A DNA stretch of 54,674 nt from Rhodospirillales bacterium (GTDB lineage: Bacteria; Pseudomonadota; Alphaproteobacteria; ATCC43930; CGMCC-115725): positions 1 through 54,674 of the forward strand of contig DAHUYF010000178.1 of assembly GCA_027315365.1 (NCBI GenBank), written 5' to 3'. Shown in pieces: positions 35,162-43,285 of the stretch. The notes below the pieces were generated by a model, which was not told where the DNA came from, made no database searches, and saw only the letters and a list, made by a program, of their open reading frames with translations. The position numbers were made by a program, and so were the translations under genes. How positions within the stretch are numbered: the first letter of the stretch is position 1; the number at the start of each line of letters is the position of its first letter.

Positions 35162-36450
35162 GAATCCTCCGCCAGCCTGATGCCGGCAAACGCCCAACGC
35201 GCGGCCGGCGGGAAGAAGTTGCGATAGGTGGCGCGCAGATGGCCGGCGGGCGTCACCGCCGCCCCGCCGCGCAGCACCATCTGGTTCGACATGAATTTGC
35301 CGTTGTACTCGCCGACGGCGCCGGCGGCCGGCCGGAAGCCGGGATAGGCGGTATAGGGGCTGGCGGTCCATTCCCAGACGTCGCCGATCATCTGCCGCAG
35401 CCCGTCGCCGGCCGGCGCGGGCTCGGGATGGAACCGGCCGCGATCGCCGAGATTGCCGTCGAGCGCGACCCCGGCTTCGACCGCCGCCACCTCCCATTCG
35501 GCCTCGCCGGGCAACCGCCTGCCCGCCCAGCGGGCGAAGGCGTCGGCCTCGTAGAAGCTGACATGGGCAACCGGCTCGGCCGGGTCCAGCGGGCGCCGCC
35601 CGGCGAGCGTGAAGACCGACCAGCCCGAGGCCTCGCGGGCCCAATAGAGCGGCGCCGACCAGCCCTGCTGCTGCACCGTGGCCCAGCCTTCGGACAGCCA
35701 GAACTCCGGGCGGCGATACCCGTCCGCCTCGATGAAGCGCAGATAGTCGCCGCAGGTGACCAGCCGGCTGGCCAGGCGATAGGGCTCGAGCCAGACCTTG
35801 TGCCGCGGCGTCTCGTTGTCGAAGGCGAAACCGGCGCCGCCATGGCCGATCTGGCGCAGCCCGCCGGCCACCGCCTGCCAGGCCAGCGGCGGCGCCGCCC
35901 GCGCCGGCGACGGCGGCGGCGGTGCCTGATAGGCCGGCTGCAGCGGGTTGAGCGACAGCGCGTGCTTGATGTCCATCAGGATCAGCTCCTGATGCTGCTG
36001 CTCGTGCTGCAGGCCGAGTTCGAGCAGCGGCGCCGCCTCGCGCCAGTCGGCCGCGCCGAGCCCGGCGATGAGCGCCGCCATCGCGCCGTCGACATGGCGG
36101 CGATAGCGCGCGATCTCGGCCACCCCCGGGCGCGACAGCAAGCCGCGCTCGGGCCGCGGATGGCGCGCTCCCACCGCCTCGTAGTAGGAGTTGAAGAGAT
36201 AGCCGTACGATGCGTGAAAGGCGCGATAATCCGGCTGAAAGCGGGCCAGGAGAAAGGTCTCGAAGAACCAGGTGGTATGCGCCCGGTGCCATTTGGTCGG
36301 GCTGCAATCGGGCATCGATTGCACGCTCTGGTCCTCGGCCGAGAGCGGCGCCGCCAGCGCCTCGGTGGCGTCCCGGACCGCCGCGTAGCGCGCCGCAATG
36401 TGCGCACGCCCGGCCCCCGCCGGCACGCTTTCATGCGCGATCGGCCCCAT
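35158..36450 (-). CDS. egtB: Ergothioneine synthase EgtB (hercynine sulfoxide synthase)
   Basis: A 430-residue non-heme iron enzyme that joins hercynine to a thiol and oxidises sulfur with O2. The N-terminal DinB-like domain carries the iron ligands His58 (WHRAHTTWFFETF), His149 and His153 in LQHEQQHQEL. The C-terminal FGE-sulfatase domain follows (GGAGFAFDNETPRHKVWLEP, PVAHVSFYEADAFARWAGRR, GDVWEWTASPY, VLRGGA). Whether it uses gamma-glutamylcysteine or cysteine cannot be decided by eye. The absence of egtA/egtC nearby leaves the cysteine-using type possible. The start at 36450 has GGAGAGGGGAGG. A sibling role in selenoneine synthesis (SenA) is less likely because egtD is adjacent. Confidence 0.92.
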   Translation of the reverse strand: MGPIAHESVPAGAGRAHIAARYAAVRDATEALAAPLSAEDQSVQSMPDCSPTKWHRAHTTWFFETFLLARFQPDYRAFHASYGYLFNSYYEAVGARHPRPERGLLSRPGVAEIARYRRHVDGAMAALIAGLGAADWREAAPLLELGLQHEQQHQELILMDIKHALSLNPLQPAYQAPPPPSPARAAPPLAWQAVAGGLRQIGHGGAGFAFDNETPRHKVWLEPYRLASRLVTCGDYLRFIEADGYRRPEFWLSEGWATVQQQGWSAPLYWAREASGWSVFTLAGRRPLDPAEPVAHVSFYEADAFARWAGRRLPGEAEWEVAAVEAGVALDGNLGDRGRFHPEPAPAGDGLRQMIGDVWEWTASPYTAYPGFRPAAGAVGEYNGKFMSNQMVLRGGAAVTPAGHLRATYRNFFPPAARWAFAGIRLAEDS

Positions 36451-36617
36451 TGCCTCCCCTCTCCTGCCGCGGCGCCGTCCTCTCTTCAACAGCGCCCTGG
36501 TCGCAAAGTTGCGGGCGGCCCGTCCCCGCCGGGATACCCCCCGCGAAAGTCGGGCAAAACCCGCGCGTCAGCCGGAGATGGGATGCGCCGGCGCGAATGG
36601 CAAGGCGGCGGCGCTGC

Positions 36618-36986
36618 CTAGCTTCCGTCCTCGAGCGCCAGGCGCACCTCGGAGGCGATCTCGTCGGGCCGATAGGGCTTCTGGATCAGCTTGCCGTGCA
36701 GCTGGTCGCTGCCGCGGCGGGAGACATGCGAGAAGCCGGTGGCGTAGAGGATCTTGAGCCGGGGCTGCAGTCGCTTGGCACGGTCGGCGAGTTCGAAGCC
36801 GTCCATCATGCCCGGCATGACGATGTCGGTGAACAGCAGGTCGAACTTGACCTGTTCCATCAGGATCTGCAGCGCCACCTCGGCGTTGGGCACGGACAGC
36901 ACGGAATAGCCGCGATTGCGCAAGGACGTCGAGACCAGTTCCCGGACGTCGTCTTCATCTTCGACCACCAAGATGCTGAAGCCCAT
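36618..36986 (-). CDS. Single-domain response regulator
   Basis: A 122-residue receiver domain without an output domain. The acidic pair is in LVVEDEDD, the phosphorylated Asp54 in LFTDIVMPG, the switch Thr in YATGF and Lys103 in IQKPYR. The KPYRPDEI ending resembles receivers attached to hybrid kinases, so it may relay phosphate in a multistep system. It lies 167 bases upstream of egtB on the same strand; the histidine kinase at 31547-34093 is the nearest candidate partner. Confidence 0.88.
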   Translation of the reverse strand: MGFSILVVEDEDDVRELVSTSLRNRGYSVLSVPNAEVALQILMEQVKFDLLFTDIVMPGMMDGFELADRAKRLQPRLKILYATGFSHVSRRGSDQLHGKLIQKPYRPDEIASEVRLALEDGS

Positions 36987-37264
36987 CCCACTATCCCCCG
37001 AGACTTCCAGTCCTCCCTACAAGTACAAAGCTGAGCCTGCGCGGCCCGCTTGACGATACCCCGAAAGGGTCGATCGTTTCGAATTTGCCGTGGTTTTGCG
37101 TCGCATTGAGAGATAGTGGGCGCCCTCTTCCGCGAGCAAAAGAAAAATCCGCGCGGCCTGCGGTCGGAAGCGCTTCGCCGCGGTCCGGCACTCCCCCATA
37201 AGGGACAGGACATCATACGGTTGTATGTTTTCGCCCGACCGCCCCATCGCCGCGGCGCGCCGGC

Positions 37265-37678
37265 TCAGCGAAACGCGATACACGCGGTGCGGTCGATTCG
37301 CAGCACCGCCTGCTGCTGGAAGCGCGCCTTGTAGGCGGCGATCACCGCATCGAGGCGACCGTCGAGATCGCGCGCATCGACGGCGACGATGACGAGGAGC
37401 TTGCTGCGCTCGCGCTCGATCGCACCGTTCCGCCGCCACTGGCCCGCGGCGTCGATCACGCTGAGCCCGTCGGGAAAGCGCGGCGTGACGACCGCGTCGA
37501 GGAAGCTGCGCCACGCCGCCTCGTCGACCTCCCCGCCCTCCGGCAGGCCGCGTCCGAGGAACAGCTCGACCACCGGCACCGCCGTCGCCGGCGGCAGGCA
37601 GCGCGCGGCCCGGTCCGGCCCGGCGCAGCCGGCCAGCAGGGTCACCGCCGTCACCCCGATGAGGCTCCGCCGCCGCAC
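37265..37678 (-). CDS. DUF3574 lipoprotein
   Basis: A 137-residue predicted lipoprotein. A GTG start at 37678 gives VRRRSLIGVTAVTLLAGC with a good lipobox (LAGC). The mature domain has VVELFLGRGLPEGGEVDEAA, then VVTPRFPDGLSVIDAAGQWR and ERSKLLVIVAVDARDLDGRL, the DUF3574 pattern. Its function is unknown. AAGGGGG lies upstream at a workable distance. The frame is open further, but the added residues are not signal-like. It diverges from paaG with about 70 bases between them. Confidence 0.75.
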   Translation of the reverse strand: MRRRSLIGVTAVTLLAGCAGPDRAARCLPPATAVPVVELFLGRGLPEGGEVDEAAWRSFLDAVVTPRFPDGLSVIDAAGQWRRNGAIERERSKLLVIVAVDARDLDGRLDAVIAAYKARFQQQAVLRIDRTACIAFR

Positions 37679-37747
37679 CGCCGATCGCCCCCTTGCTTGA
37701 CGCGTTCGGACGAGTATAGGACGCTCGCGCCTCACAGGGAGGAAGGC

Positions 37748-38536
37748 ATGGGATTCGCGACCATCCTGTTCGAGATCGAGGACGGCGTCGCCAGCCTGAC
37801 GCTGAACCGGCCGGACCGGCTCAACAGCTTCAACGCCGCGATGCACGAGGAGGTCGCCGCCGCACTCGCCGCCGTCGAGAGCGACGCCGCGATCCGCGCG
37901 CTGCTCATCACCGGCGCGGGGCGCGGCTTCTGCGCCGGGCAGGACCTCAACCTGGGAGCGGCGACGGCGGGCGGCGAGTTCGACGCCGGCGCCGCGATCG
38001 AGCGCTACTACAACCCGCTGGTGCGGCGGCTCAAGGCGCTGCCGAAGCCGGTCCTCGCCGCGGTCAACGGCGCCGCCGCCGGCGCCGGCGCCAACCTCGC
38101 CTTCGCCTGCGACATCGTCATCGCCGCGCGCTCGGCGAGCTTTCTGCAGGCCTTCTGCCGCATCGGGCTGGTGCCCGATACCGGCGGCACCTGGTTCCTG
38201 CCGCGGCTCGCCGGCTCGGCCCGCGCGCTCGGCATGATGCTGCTGGGCGAGCCGCTGCCGGCCGCCACGGCGGCGGAATGGGGCCTGATCTGGAAGGTGG
38301 TCGAAGACGCAGCGCTGATGACCGAGGCGCGCGCGCTGGCGCGCAAGCTGGCGCAGGGGCCCACCGTCAGCCTCGGGCTGATCAAGCAGGCGCTCAACCG
38401 CTCGCTCGAGAGCACGCTCGACGCGCAGCTCGACGCCGAGCGCGACCTGCAGCGCGTCGCCGCCGCCTCGGCCGATTTCCGCGAGGGCGTCGCCGCCTTC
38501 CTGGAGAAGCGGCCGGCCCGGTTCACCGGTCGCTGA
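37748..38536 (+). CDS. paaG: Enoyl-CoA hydratase/isomerase, PaaG-like
   Basis: A 262-residue crotonase. The oxyanion motifs are GAGRGFCAGQDLNLG and AAVNGAAAGAGANLAFACDI. IGLVPDTGGTWFLPRLAG carries the conserved Asp expected for PaaG, which isomerises ring-1,2-epoxyphenylacetyl-CoA to the oxepin. The N-terminal LNRPDRLNSFNAAMHEEV also fits PaaG. Followed by paaI and paaK with overlapping codons, it belongs to the phenylacetyl-CoA pathway. The start at 37748 has AGGGAGGAAGG. An upstream TATAGG box with TTGCTT 16 bases earlier is a weak promoter candidate. Confidence 0.8.
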   Translation: MGFATILFEIEDGVASLTLNRPDRLNSFNAAMHEEVAAALAAVESDAAIRALLITGAGRGFCAGQDLNLGAATAGGEFDAGAAIERYYNPLVRRLKALPKPVLAAVNGAAAGAGANLAFACDIVIAARSASFLQAFCRIGLVPDTGGTWFLPRLAGSARALGMMLLGEPLPAATAAEWGLIWKVVEDAALMTEARALARKLAQGPTVSLGLIKQALNRSLESTLDAQLDAERDLQRVAAASADFREGVAAFLEKRPARFTGR

Positions 38537-38997
38537 TGGCCGCCAAGACGCAGGACCAGCCGCCGGAAGAGCGGCTCGCGGAGCTGGTCGGCCGCCGGAT
38601 GCTGGCGCAGGACGCGGCGTCGCGCGCGCTCGGCATGGTGCTGGACGAGGTCGGGCCCGGCCGCGCCCGGCTGCGCATGACGGTGCGCGCCGACATGGTC
38701 AACGGCCACGAGCTTTGCCATGGCGGCCTCATCTTCACGCTCGCCGACAGCGCCTTCGCGCTCGCCTGCAACGCGCGCAACCAGGTCACCGTCGCCGCCG
38801 CCGCCGAGATCCAGTTCATCAGCCCGGCGAGAACCGGCGAGACGCTGCTCGCGGCCGCCCGCGAGCGCGCCGCCGCCGGCCGCACCGGGGTCTACGACAT
38901 CGAGGTGACGGAACAGGGTTCGGGGCGGCTGGTCGCCCTCTTCCGCGGCCGCAGCCACCGCCTCGGCGGCGCAATCGTCGACGAGCAGCCGGCATGA
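38536..38997 (+). CDS. paaI: Hydroxyphenylacetyl-CoA thioesterase PaaI
   Basis: A 153-residue hotdog thioesterase. The PaaI signature is strong: DMVNGHELCHGGLIFTLADS, FALACNARNQVTVAAAAEIQ, FISPARTGETLLA, and GRTGVYDIEV. It releases CoA from dead-end hydroxyphenylacetyl-CoA esters and protects the pathway from CoA depletion. The catalytic region includes the HGG and the Asp of LADS. The ATG shares its A with the paaG TGA stop, and its own stop overlaps paaK. Confidence 0.9.
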   Translation: MAAKTQDQPPEERLAELVGRRMLAQDAASRALGMVLDEVGPGRARLRMTVRADMVNGHELCHGGLIFTLADSAFALACNARNQVTVAAAAEIQFISPARTGETLLAAARERAAAGRTGVYDIEVTEQGSGRLVALFRGRSHRLGGAIVDEQPA

Positions 38998-40325
38998 CCG
39001 CCGATTTGCCGTCCGTCGCCCCGCCCCGGCGCAGCGAGCTCGACCCGATCGAGATCGCCAGCCGCGACGAGATCGCGGCGCTGCAGACGCAGCGGCTCAA
39101 ATGGACGCTGCGCCACGCCTATGACAACGTCGGGCATTTCCGCGACAAATGCGCGGCGCTCGCCGTCCATCCCGACGATCTGCGCACGCCGGCCGATCTC
39201 GCGCGTTTTCCCTTCACCACCAAGGACGATCTGCGGCGCACCTATCCCTTCGGCATGTTCGCGGTGCCGCGCGAACGGCTGCTGCGGCTGCACGCCTCGA
39301 GCGGCACCACCGGAAAGCCGACGGTGGTGGGCTACACCGAGCGCGATCTCGCGATCTGGTCGGAGCTGGTGGCGCGTTCGATCCGCGCCTCGGGCGGCAA
39401 GCGCGGCGACCTCGTCCATGTCGCCTATGGCTATGGCCTCTTCACCGGCGGGCTCGGCGCGCATTACGGCGCCGAACGGCTGGGCTGCACCGTCATCCCG
39501 GTCTCCGGCGGCATGACCGAACGGCAGGTGCAGATCATCCACGACTTCAAGCCCGACATCATCATGGTGACGCCGTCCTACATGCTGGCGATCGCCGACG
39601 AGTTCGAGCGCCAGGGCCTCGATCCCCGCGCCGCCTCGCTCAAGATCGGCATCCACGGCGCCGAGCCCTGGACCAACGCGCTGCGCCAGGAGATCGAGCG
39701 CCGCATGGCGATGCATGCGCTCGACATCTACGGCCTGTCCGAGGTGATGGGGCCGGGGGTCGCCAATGAATGCATCGAGACCAAGGACGGGCTCCATCTC
39801 TGGGAGGACCACTTCTATCCCGAGGTGATCGATCCCGCGACCGGCGAGGTGCTGCCCGACGGTGCGGTCGGCGAGCTGGTGTTCACGACGCTGACCAAGG
39901 AGGCGCTGCCGCTGATCCGCTATCGCACCCGCGATCTCACGCGGCTGCTGCCGGGGACGGCGCGCAGCATGCGGCGCATGGAGAAGGTTACCGGGCGCAG
40001 CGACGACATGCTGATCGTCCGCGGCGTCAATCTCTTCCCCAGCCAGATCGAGGAGCTGATCCTCAAGCAGGCCGCGCTCTCCGGCCATTACCTGCTCGAG
40101 CTGAGCCGGCCGCGCCAGCTCGACGAGCTTGCCGTCATCGCCGAGCTGCGGCCGGGCGCCACGCCCAACAGCGCCGAGGCCGAGGCCGGCATCGCCGCCG
40201 CGCTCGCCCACGACATCAAGTCGCTGATCGGCGTCAGCGCGCGGGTCGAGATCGTGCCCGTGGGCAAGATCGAGCGCTCGATCGGCAAGGCGCGGCGGGT
40301 GGTCGATCTCCGCGGCAAAGGTTAA
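38994..40325 (+). CDS. paaK: Phenylacetate-CoA ligase
   Basis: A 443-residue AMP-forming ligase of the PaaK type, making phenylacetyl-CoA from phenylacetate, ATP and CoA. Landmarks are LRHAYDNVGHFRDKC, TTKDDLRRTYPFGMFAVP, the P-loop HASSGTTGKPTVVGYT, YGYGLFTGGLGAHYGAE, IYGLSEVMGPGVANEC, the hinge GRSDDMLIVRGVNLFPSQIE, and the C-terminal GKIERSIGKARRV. The length is standard. The start overlaps the paaI stop (ATGA). The oxygenase paaABCDE and the ring-opening paaZ are not in this window. Confidence 0.92.
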   Translation: MTADLPSVAPPRRSELDPIEIASRDEIAALQTQRLKWTLRHAYDNVGHFRDKCAALAVHPDDLRTPADLARFPFTTKDDLRRTYPFGMFAVPRERLLRLHASSGTTGKPTVVGYTERDLAIWSELVARSIRASGGKRGDLVHVAYGYGLFTGGLGAHYGAERLGCTVIPVSGGMTERQVQIIHDFKPDIIMVTPSYMLAIADEFERQGLDPRAASLKIGIHGAEPWTNALRQEIERRMAMHALDIYGLSEVMGPGVANECIETKDGLHLWEDHFYPEVIDPATGEVLPDGAVGELVFTTLTKEALPLIRYRTRDLTRLLPGTARSMRRMEKVTGRSDDMLIVRGVNLFPSQIEELILKQAALSGHYLLELSRPRQLDELAVIAELRPGATPNSAEAEAGIAAALAHDIKSLIGVSARVEIVPVGKIERSIGKARRVVDLRGKG

Positions 40326-40399
40326 CGCCGGCCTTGCATTCGCCGCCGCGCCACCCGACATTATTGCCGCCGATACTCAGCCACCCGATGGGGGCAGTC

Positions 40400-41350
40400 A
40401 TGCCGAAACTCCGGACCCTGGCCGCCGCGCTCCTCAGCGCGCTGATCCTGCTCACCCCGGCGCTCGCCGCCGCGCGCGCCGGCGGCAGCTATGGCTCGCG
40501 CGGCATGAGCTATTCCAGCCAGGGCAGCCTGGGCTCGCGCACCTATAACGACAATGGCGGACAGGCGATCGGCCGCAGCGCCACGCCGCAAGGCCAGGCC
40601 AACTCGCCCTATTACGGCTACGGCCGGCCCTACGGCTTCGCCCAGAGTCATCCCTTCCTCACCGGCATGGCCGGCGCGTTCTTCGGTTCCTGGCTCGGCT
40701 CGCTGCTGTTCCCGCATTGGGGCTACGGCTACGGCATGGGTTTCGGCCACGTCTTCGGCTCGCTGTTCTCGTGGATCGTCATCATCCTCGTGCTGTCGAT
40801 GGTCTTCCGCCGCTTCCGCCGCTCCTACGGACCGCTCTCCGCGTCGCCGCTGGGCGGCTTGGGATTTGGCGGCGCGCCGCAAGGCGCCGGCTTTGCCGCC
40901 TATGGCGGCGGCGGCGGCGCCGCAAGCCGTGCGCTCACGGTGAACGCCGCCGATTACGCCGCCTTCGAGGCCATCCTCAAGGCGGTGCAGCAGGCCTGGA
41001 GCCATGGCGATTTGCGCGCGCTCGGCCATTACGTGACGCCGGAGATGCTGGGATATTTCGGCGAGGAACTCGCCGCCAACGCCAGCCGCGGCGTCGAGAA
41101 CCATGTCGAGCGGCTCGAGCTGGTCAACGGCGACGTGCGCGAGGCCTGGGACGAGGGCGCGCTGCAATACGCCACCTGCCTGCTGCACTGGCGCGCCCTC
41201 GACTACACCGTGCGCCGCGACCTGCAGCCCGGCGAGCCCGGCTGGCTGGTCGAAGGCGACGCCCAGCGCCCGAGCGAGGCGCAGGAGCTCTGGACCTTCG
41301 CCCGCAGCCCCGGCGGCCACTGGCTGCTCTCCGCCGTCCAGCAGATCTAG
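40400..41350 (+). CDS. Tim44-like domain protein, membrane-anchored
   Basis: A 316-residue protein. It has a signal peptide (LRTLAAALLSALILLTPALA), then a Gly/Ser/Tyr-rich stretch, two hydrophobic segments (FLTGMAGAFFGSWLGSLLF and LFSWIVIILVLSMVF), a Gly-rich linker and a C-terminal Tim44/MRPL45-like domain (about 180-316: DYAAFEAILKAVQQAWSHGD, LRALGHYVTPEMLGYFGEEL, ELWTFARSPGGHWLLSAVQQ). Bacterial members are inner-membrane proteins of unclear role in envelope or protein transport. The ATG at 40400 follows GGGGGCAG; an in-frame ATG four codons upstream also exists. It follows paaK by 74 bases. Confidence 0.85.
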   Translation: MPKLRTLAAALLSALILLTPALAAARAGGSYGSRGMSYSSQGSLGSRTYNDNGGQAIGRSATPQGQANSPYYGYGRPYGFAQSHPFLTGMAGAFFGSWLGSLLFPHWGYGYGMGFGHVFGSLFSWIVIILVLSMVFRRFRRSYGPLSASPLGGLGFGGAPQGAGFAAYGGGGGAASRALTVNAADYAAFEAILKAVQQAWSHGDLRALGHYVTPEMLGYFGEELAANASRGVENHVERLELVNGDVREAWDEGALQYATCLLHWRALDYTVRRDLQPGEPGWLVEGDAQRPSEAQELWTFARSPGGHWLLSAVQQI

Positions 41351-41419
41351 CCCGGCGCACGGCGCCGTCGCTTGCATCGCCGCGCCGGACCGGCCATGGA
41401 TCGCCGGGGAGGATCGGGC

Positions 41420-42583
41420 ATGATCGGGCTTTCGCCGGAGCAGCTACGCATTCGCGACGCCATCGCCCGGCTGTGTCAGGATTTCGACGACGCCTATTGG
41501 CTGGAGCGCGACCGCCAGGGCGGCTTTCCCGAGGATTTCTATGGCGCCGTGGCGCGCGGCGGCTGGCTCGGCATCGCCATGCCGGAGGCGTTCGGCGGCG
41601 CCGGGCTCGGGATATCCGAGGCGGCGGTGATGATGCAGGCGGTGGCCCAGTCCGGCGCCGGTTTCAGCGGCGCCTCGGCGCTGCACATGAACATCTTCGG
41701 CCTCAATCCGGTGGTCAAGTTCGGCACCGAGGAGCAGAAGCGCCGCTTCCTGCCGCCCTTGATCCGCGGCGAGGAGAAGGCGTGCTTTGCCGTCACCGAG
41801 CCCGATGTCGGCCTCGACACCACCCATCTGAAGACCCGGGCGGAGCGCCGCGGCGACCGCTATCTCGTCTCCGGCCGCAAGATATGGATCTCGACCGCGC
41901 AGGTCGCCCACAAGATGCTGCTGCTGGCCCGCACCACGCCGCTCGCCGAGGTGCCGCGGCCGAGCGACGGCATCAGCCTGTTCTACACCGCGCTCGACCG
42001 CAGCCGCGTCGAGGTGCGCGAGATCGCCAAGATGGGACGCAAGGCGGTCGATTCCAACCTGCTGTTCATCGACGGGCTGGACGTGCCGCGCGCCGACCTC
42101 ATCGGCGAGGAGGGCAAGGGCTTCCAGCTGATCCTGCACGGCATGAATCCGGAGCGCGTGCTCATCGCCGCCGAGGCGGTGGGGCTGGGCTTCGCGGCGC
42201 TCGCCAAGGCCGCCGCCTATGCGCGCGAGCGCATCGTCTTCGGCCGCCCGATCGGGCAGAACCAGGGGGTGCAGCACCCGCTGGCGCAATGCTGGGCCGA
42301 GCTCACGGCGGCGGAGCTGACGGTGCGCCACGCGGCGGCGCTCTACGACGCCGGCCAGCCTTGCGGCGCCGAGGCCAACGCCGCCAAGTATCTCGCCGCC
42401 GAGGCGTGCTGGCGCGCCTGCGAGACCGCGATCATGACCCATGGCGGCATGGGCTACGCACAGGAGTATCACGTCGAGCGCTATCTGCGCGAGGCGCAGA
42501 TCGCCCGCCTGGCGCCGGTAAGCCCGCAGCTCGTGCTCTCCCACATCGCCGAGCGCGTGCTCGGCCTGCCGAAATCCTATTGA
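41420..42583 (+). CDS. Acyl-CoA dehydrogenase (paralogue of 43282-44439)
   Basis: A 387-residue flavin acyl-CoA dehydrogenase, introducing a 2,3-double bond into an acyl-CoA. Signature stretches: GWLGIAMPEAFGGAGLGISE, CFAVTEPDVGLDTTHLKT, RYLVSGRKIWIS, GEEGKGFQLILHGMNPERVL, FGRPIGQNQGVQHPLA and AIMTHGGMGYAQEYHVERYL. The HGGMGY loop carries the usual FAD/substrate contacts. It shares an unusual ending (RVLGLPKSY) with the convergent paralogue. The substrate is unknown; the neighbouring paa genes make an aromatic-derived or branched acyl-CoA plausible. Confidence 0.88.
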   Translation: MIGLSPEQLRIRDAIARLCQDFDDAYWLERDRQGGFPEDFYGAVARGGWLGIAMPEAFGGAGLGISEAAVMMQAVAQSGAGFSGASALHMNIFGLNPVVKFGTEEQKRRFLPPLIRGEEKACFAVTEPDVGLDTTHLKTRAERRGDRYLVSGRKIWISTAQVAHKMLLLARTTPLAEVPRPSDGISLFYTALDRSRVEVREIAKMGRKAVDSNLLFIDGLDVPRADLIGEEGKGFQLILHGMNPERVLIAAEAVGLGFAALAKAAAYARERIVFGRPIGQNQGVQHPLAQCWAELTAAELTVRHAAALYDAGQPCGAEANAAKYLAAEACWRACETAIMTHGGMGYAQEYHVERYLREAQIARLAPVSPQLVLSHIAERVLGLPKSY

Positions 42584-42653
42584 TATCCTATTGAGTTGTC
42601 GCCGGCCCGGCGGTGACGGTATCCTGAAGCAAAGCGCCCCCTGGAGGACACCC

Positions 42654-43040
42654 ATGCCGCTCACCCAGCTCAACCACGTCACGGTGCGCACCGACGATCT
42701 CGAGGGCACCCGCGACTTCTACAGCGAGGCGCTGGGCTTGCGCGACGGCTTCCGCCCGCCGCTGGCCTTTCCGGGATACTGGCTCTATTGCGGCGAGCAG
42801 GCGGTGGTGCATCTGGTGCCGCGCAGCGGGCAGATCGGCGCCGGCCCCGGCGACACCACCGGCAATTTCGACCATGTCGCCTTCGTCGCGCAGGATTTCG
42901 AGGCGATGCGCGCCCGCTTCGCCCGGCTGGGCCTCGACTATCGCGAGAACGAGGTGCCGGGCATCCGGCTGCGGCAGCTCTTCGTCCAGGACCCCAACAA
43001 GGTGATGATCGAGATCAACTTCCCCGAACCCCAGGCCTGA
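42654..43040 (+). CDS. VOC-family (glyoxalase/dioxygenase superfamily) protein
   Basis: A 128-residue single VOC module pair. TQLNHVTVRTDDLEGTRDFY and FDHVAFVAQDFEAMRARFAR mark the two beta-alpha-beta-beta-beta halves; His8, His94 and the final Glu of KVMIEINF are likely metal ligands. LRQLFVQDPNKVMIEINF is typical of glyoxalase I/fosfomycin-resistance-like members. The reaction is unknown. GGAGGACACCC precedes the ATG. It lies 70 bases after the acyl-CoA dehydrogenase on the same strand and may be co-transcribed with it. Confidence 0.85.
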   Translation: MPLTQLNHVTVRTDDLEGTRDFYSEALGLRDGFRPPLAFPGYWLYCGEQAVVHLVPRSGQIGAGPGDTTGNFDHVAFVAQDFEAMRARFARLGLDYRENEVPGIRLRQLFVQDPNKVMIEINFPEPQA

Positions 43041-43135
43041 TCCGGAGCCGCCTCGCGCCGGGGTTGCACGGCACTAACTCGTCCGCTGAGCGTTAGCACG
43101 GTGATCGGATCAACCGGAGCGGGACGCGTGCCGTC

Positions 43136-43285
43136 ATGTCGAGTCTCGGATGGGCCATTCTGCTGGTCGGCTTGGGATTGGCGCTGGATGTCGCCTGGTC
43201 GGAATATCGCGCTCGGCGCAGCCGCCGCGCCGCCGAGCGGCGCACGCCGACCTTGACCACGCGCTTCGGGCTGCCGCGCTTCTAA
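43136..43285 (+). CDS. Putative 49-residue single-span membrane protein
   Basis: A short frame from ATG 43136 to TAA 43285 encodes MSSLGWAILLVGLGLALDVA, then WSEYRARRSRRAAERR and a short tail. One transmembrane helix followed by a strongly basic segment fits an inner-membrane microprotein with the tail in the cytosol (positive-inside). Its stop overlaps the stop of the opposite acyl-CoA dehydrogenase by four bases. The ribosome-binding site is weak (GGAG about 16 bases ahead). The family is not recognised, and chance cannot be excluded. Confidence 0.45.
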   Translation: MSSLGWAILLVGLGLALDVAWSEYRARRSRRAAERRTPTLTTRFGLPRF

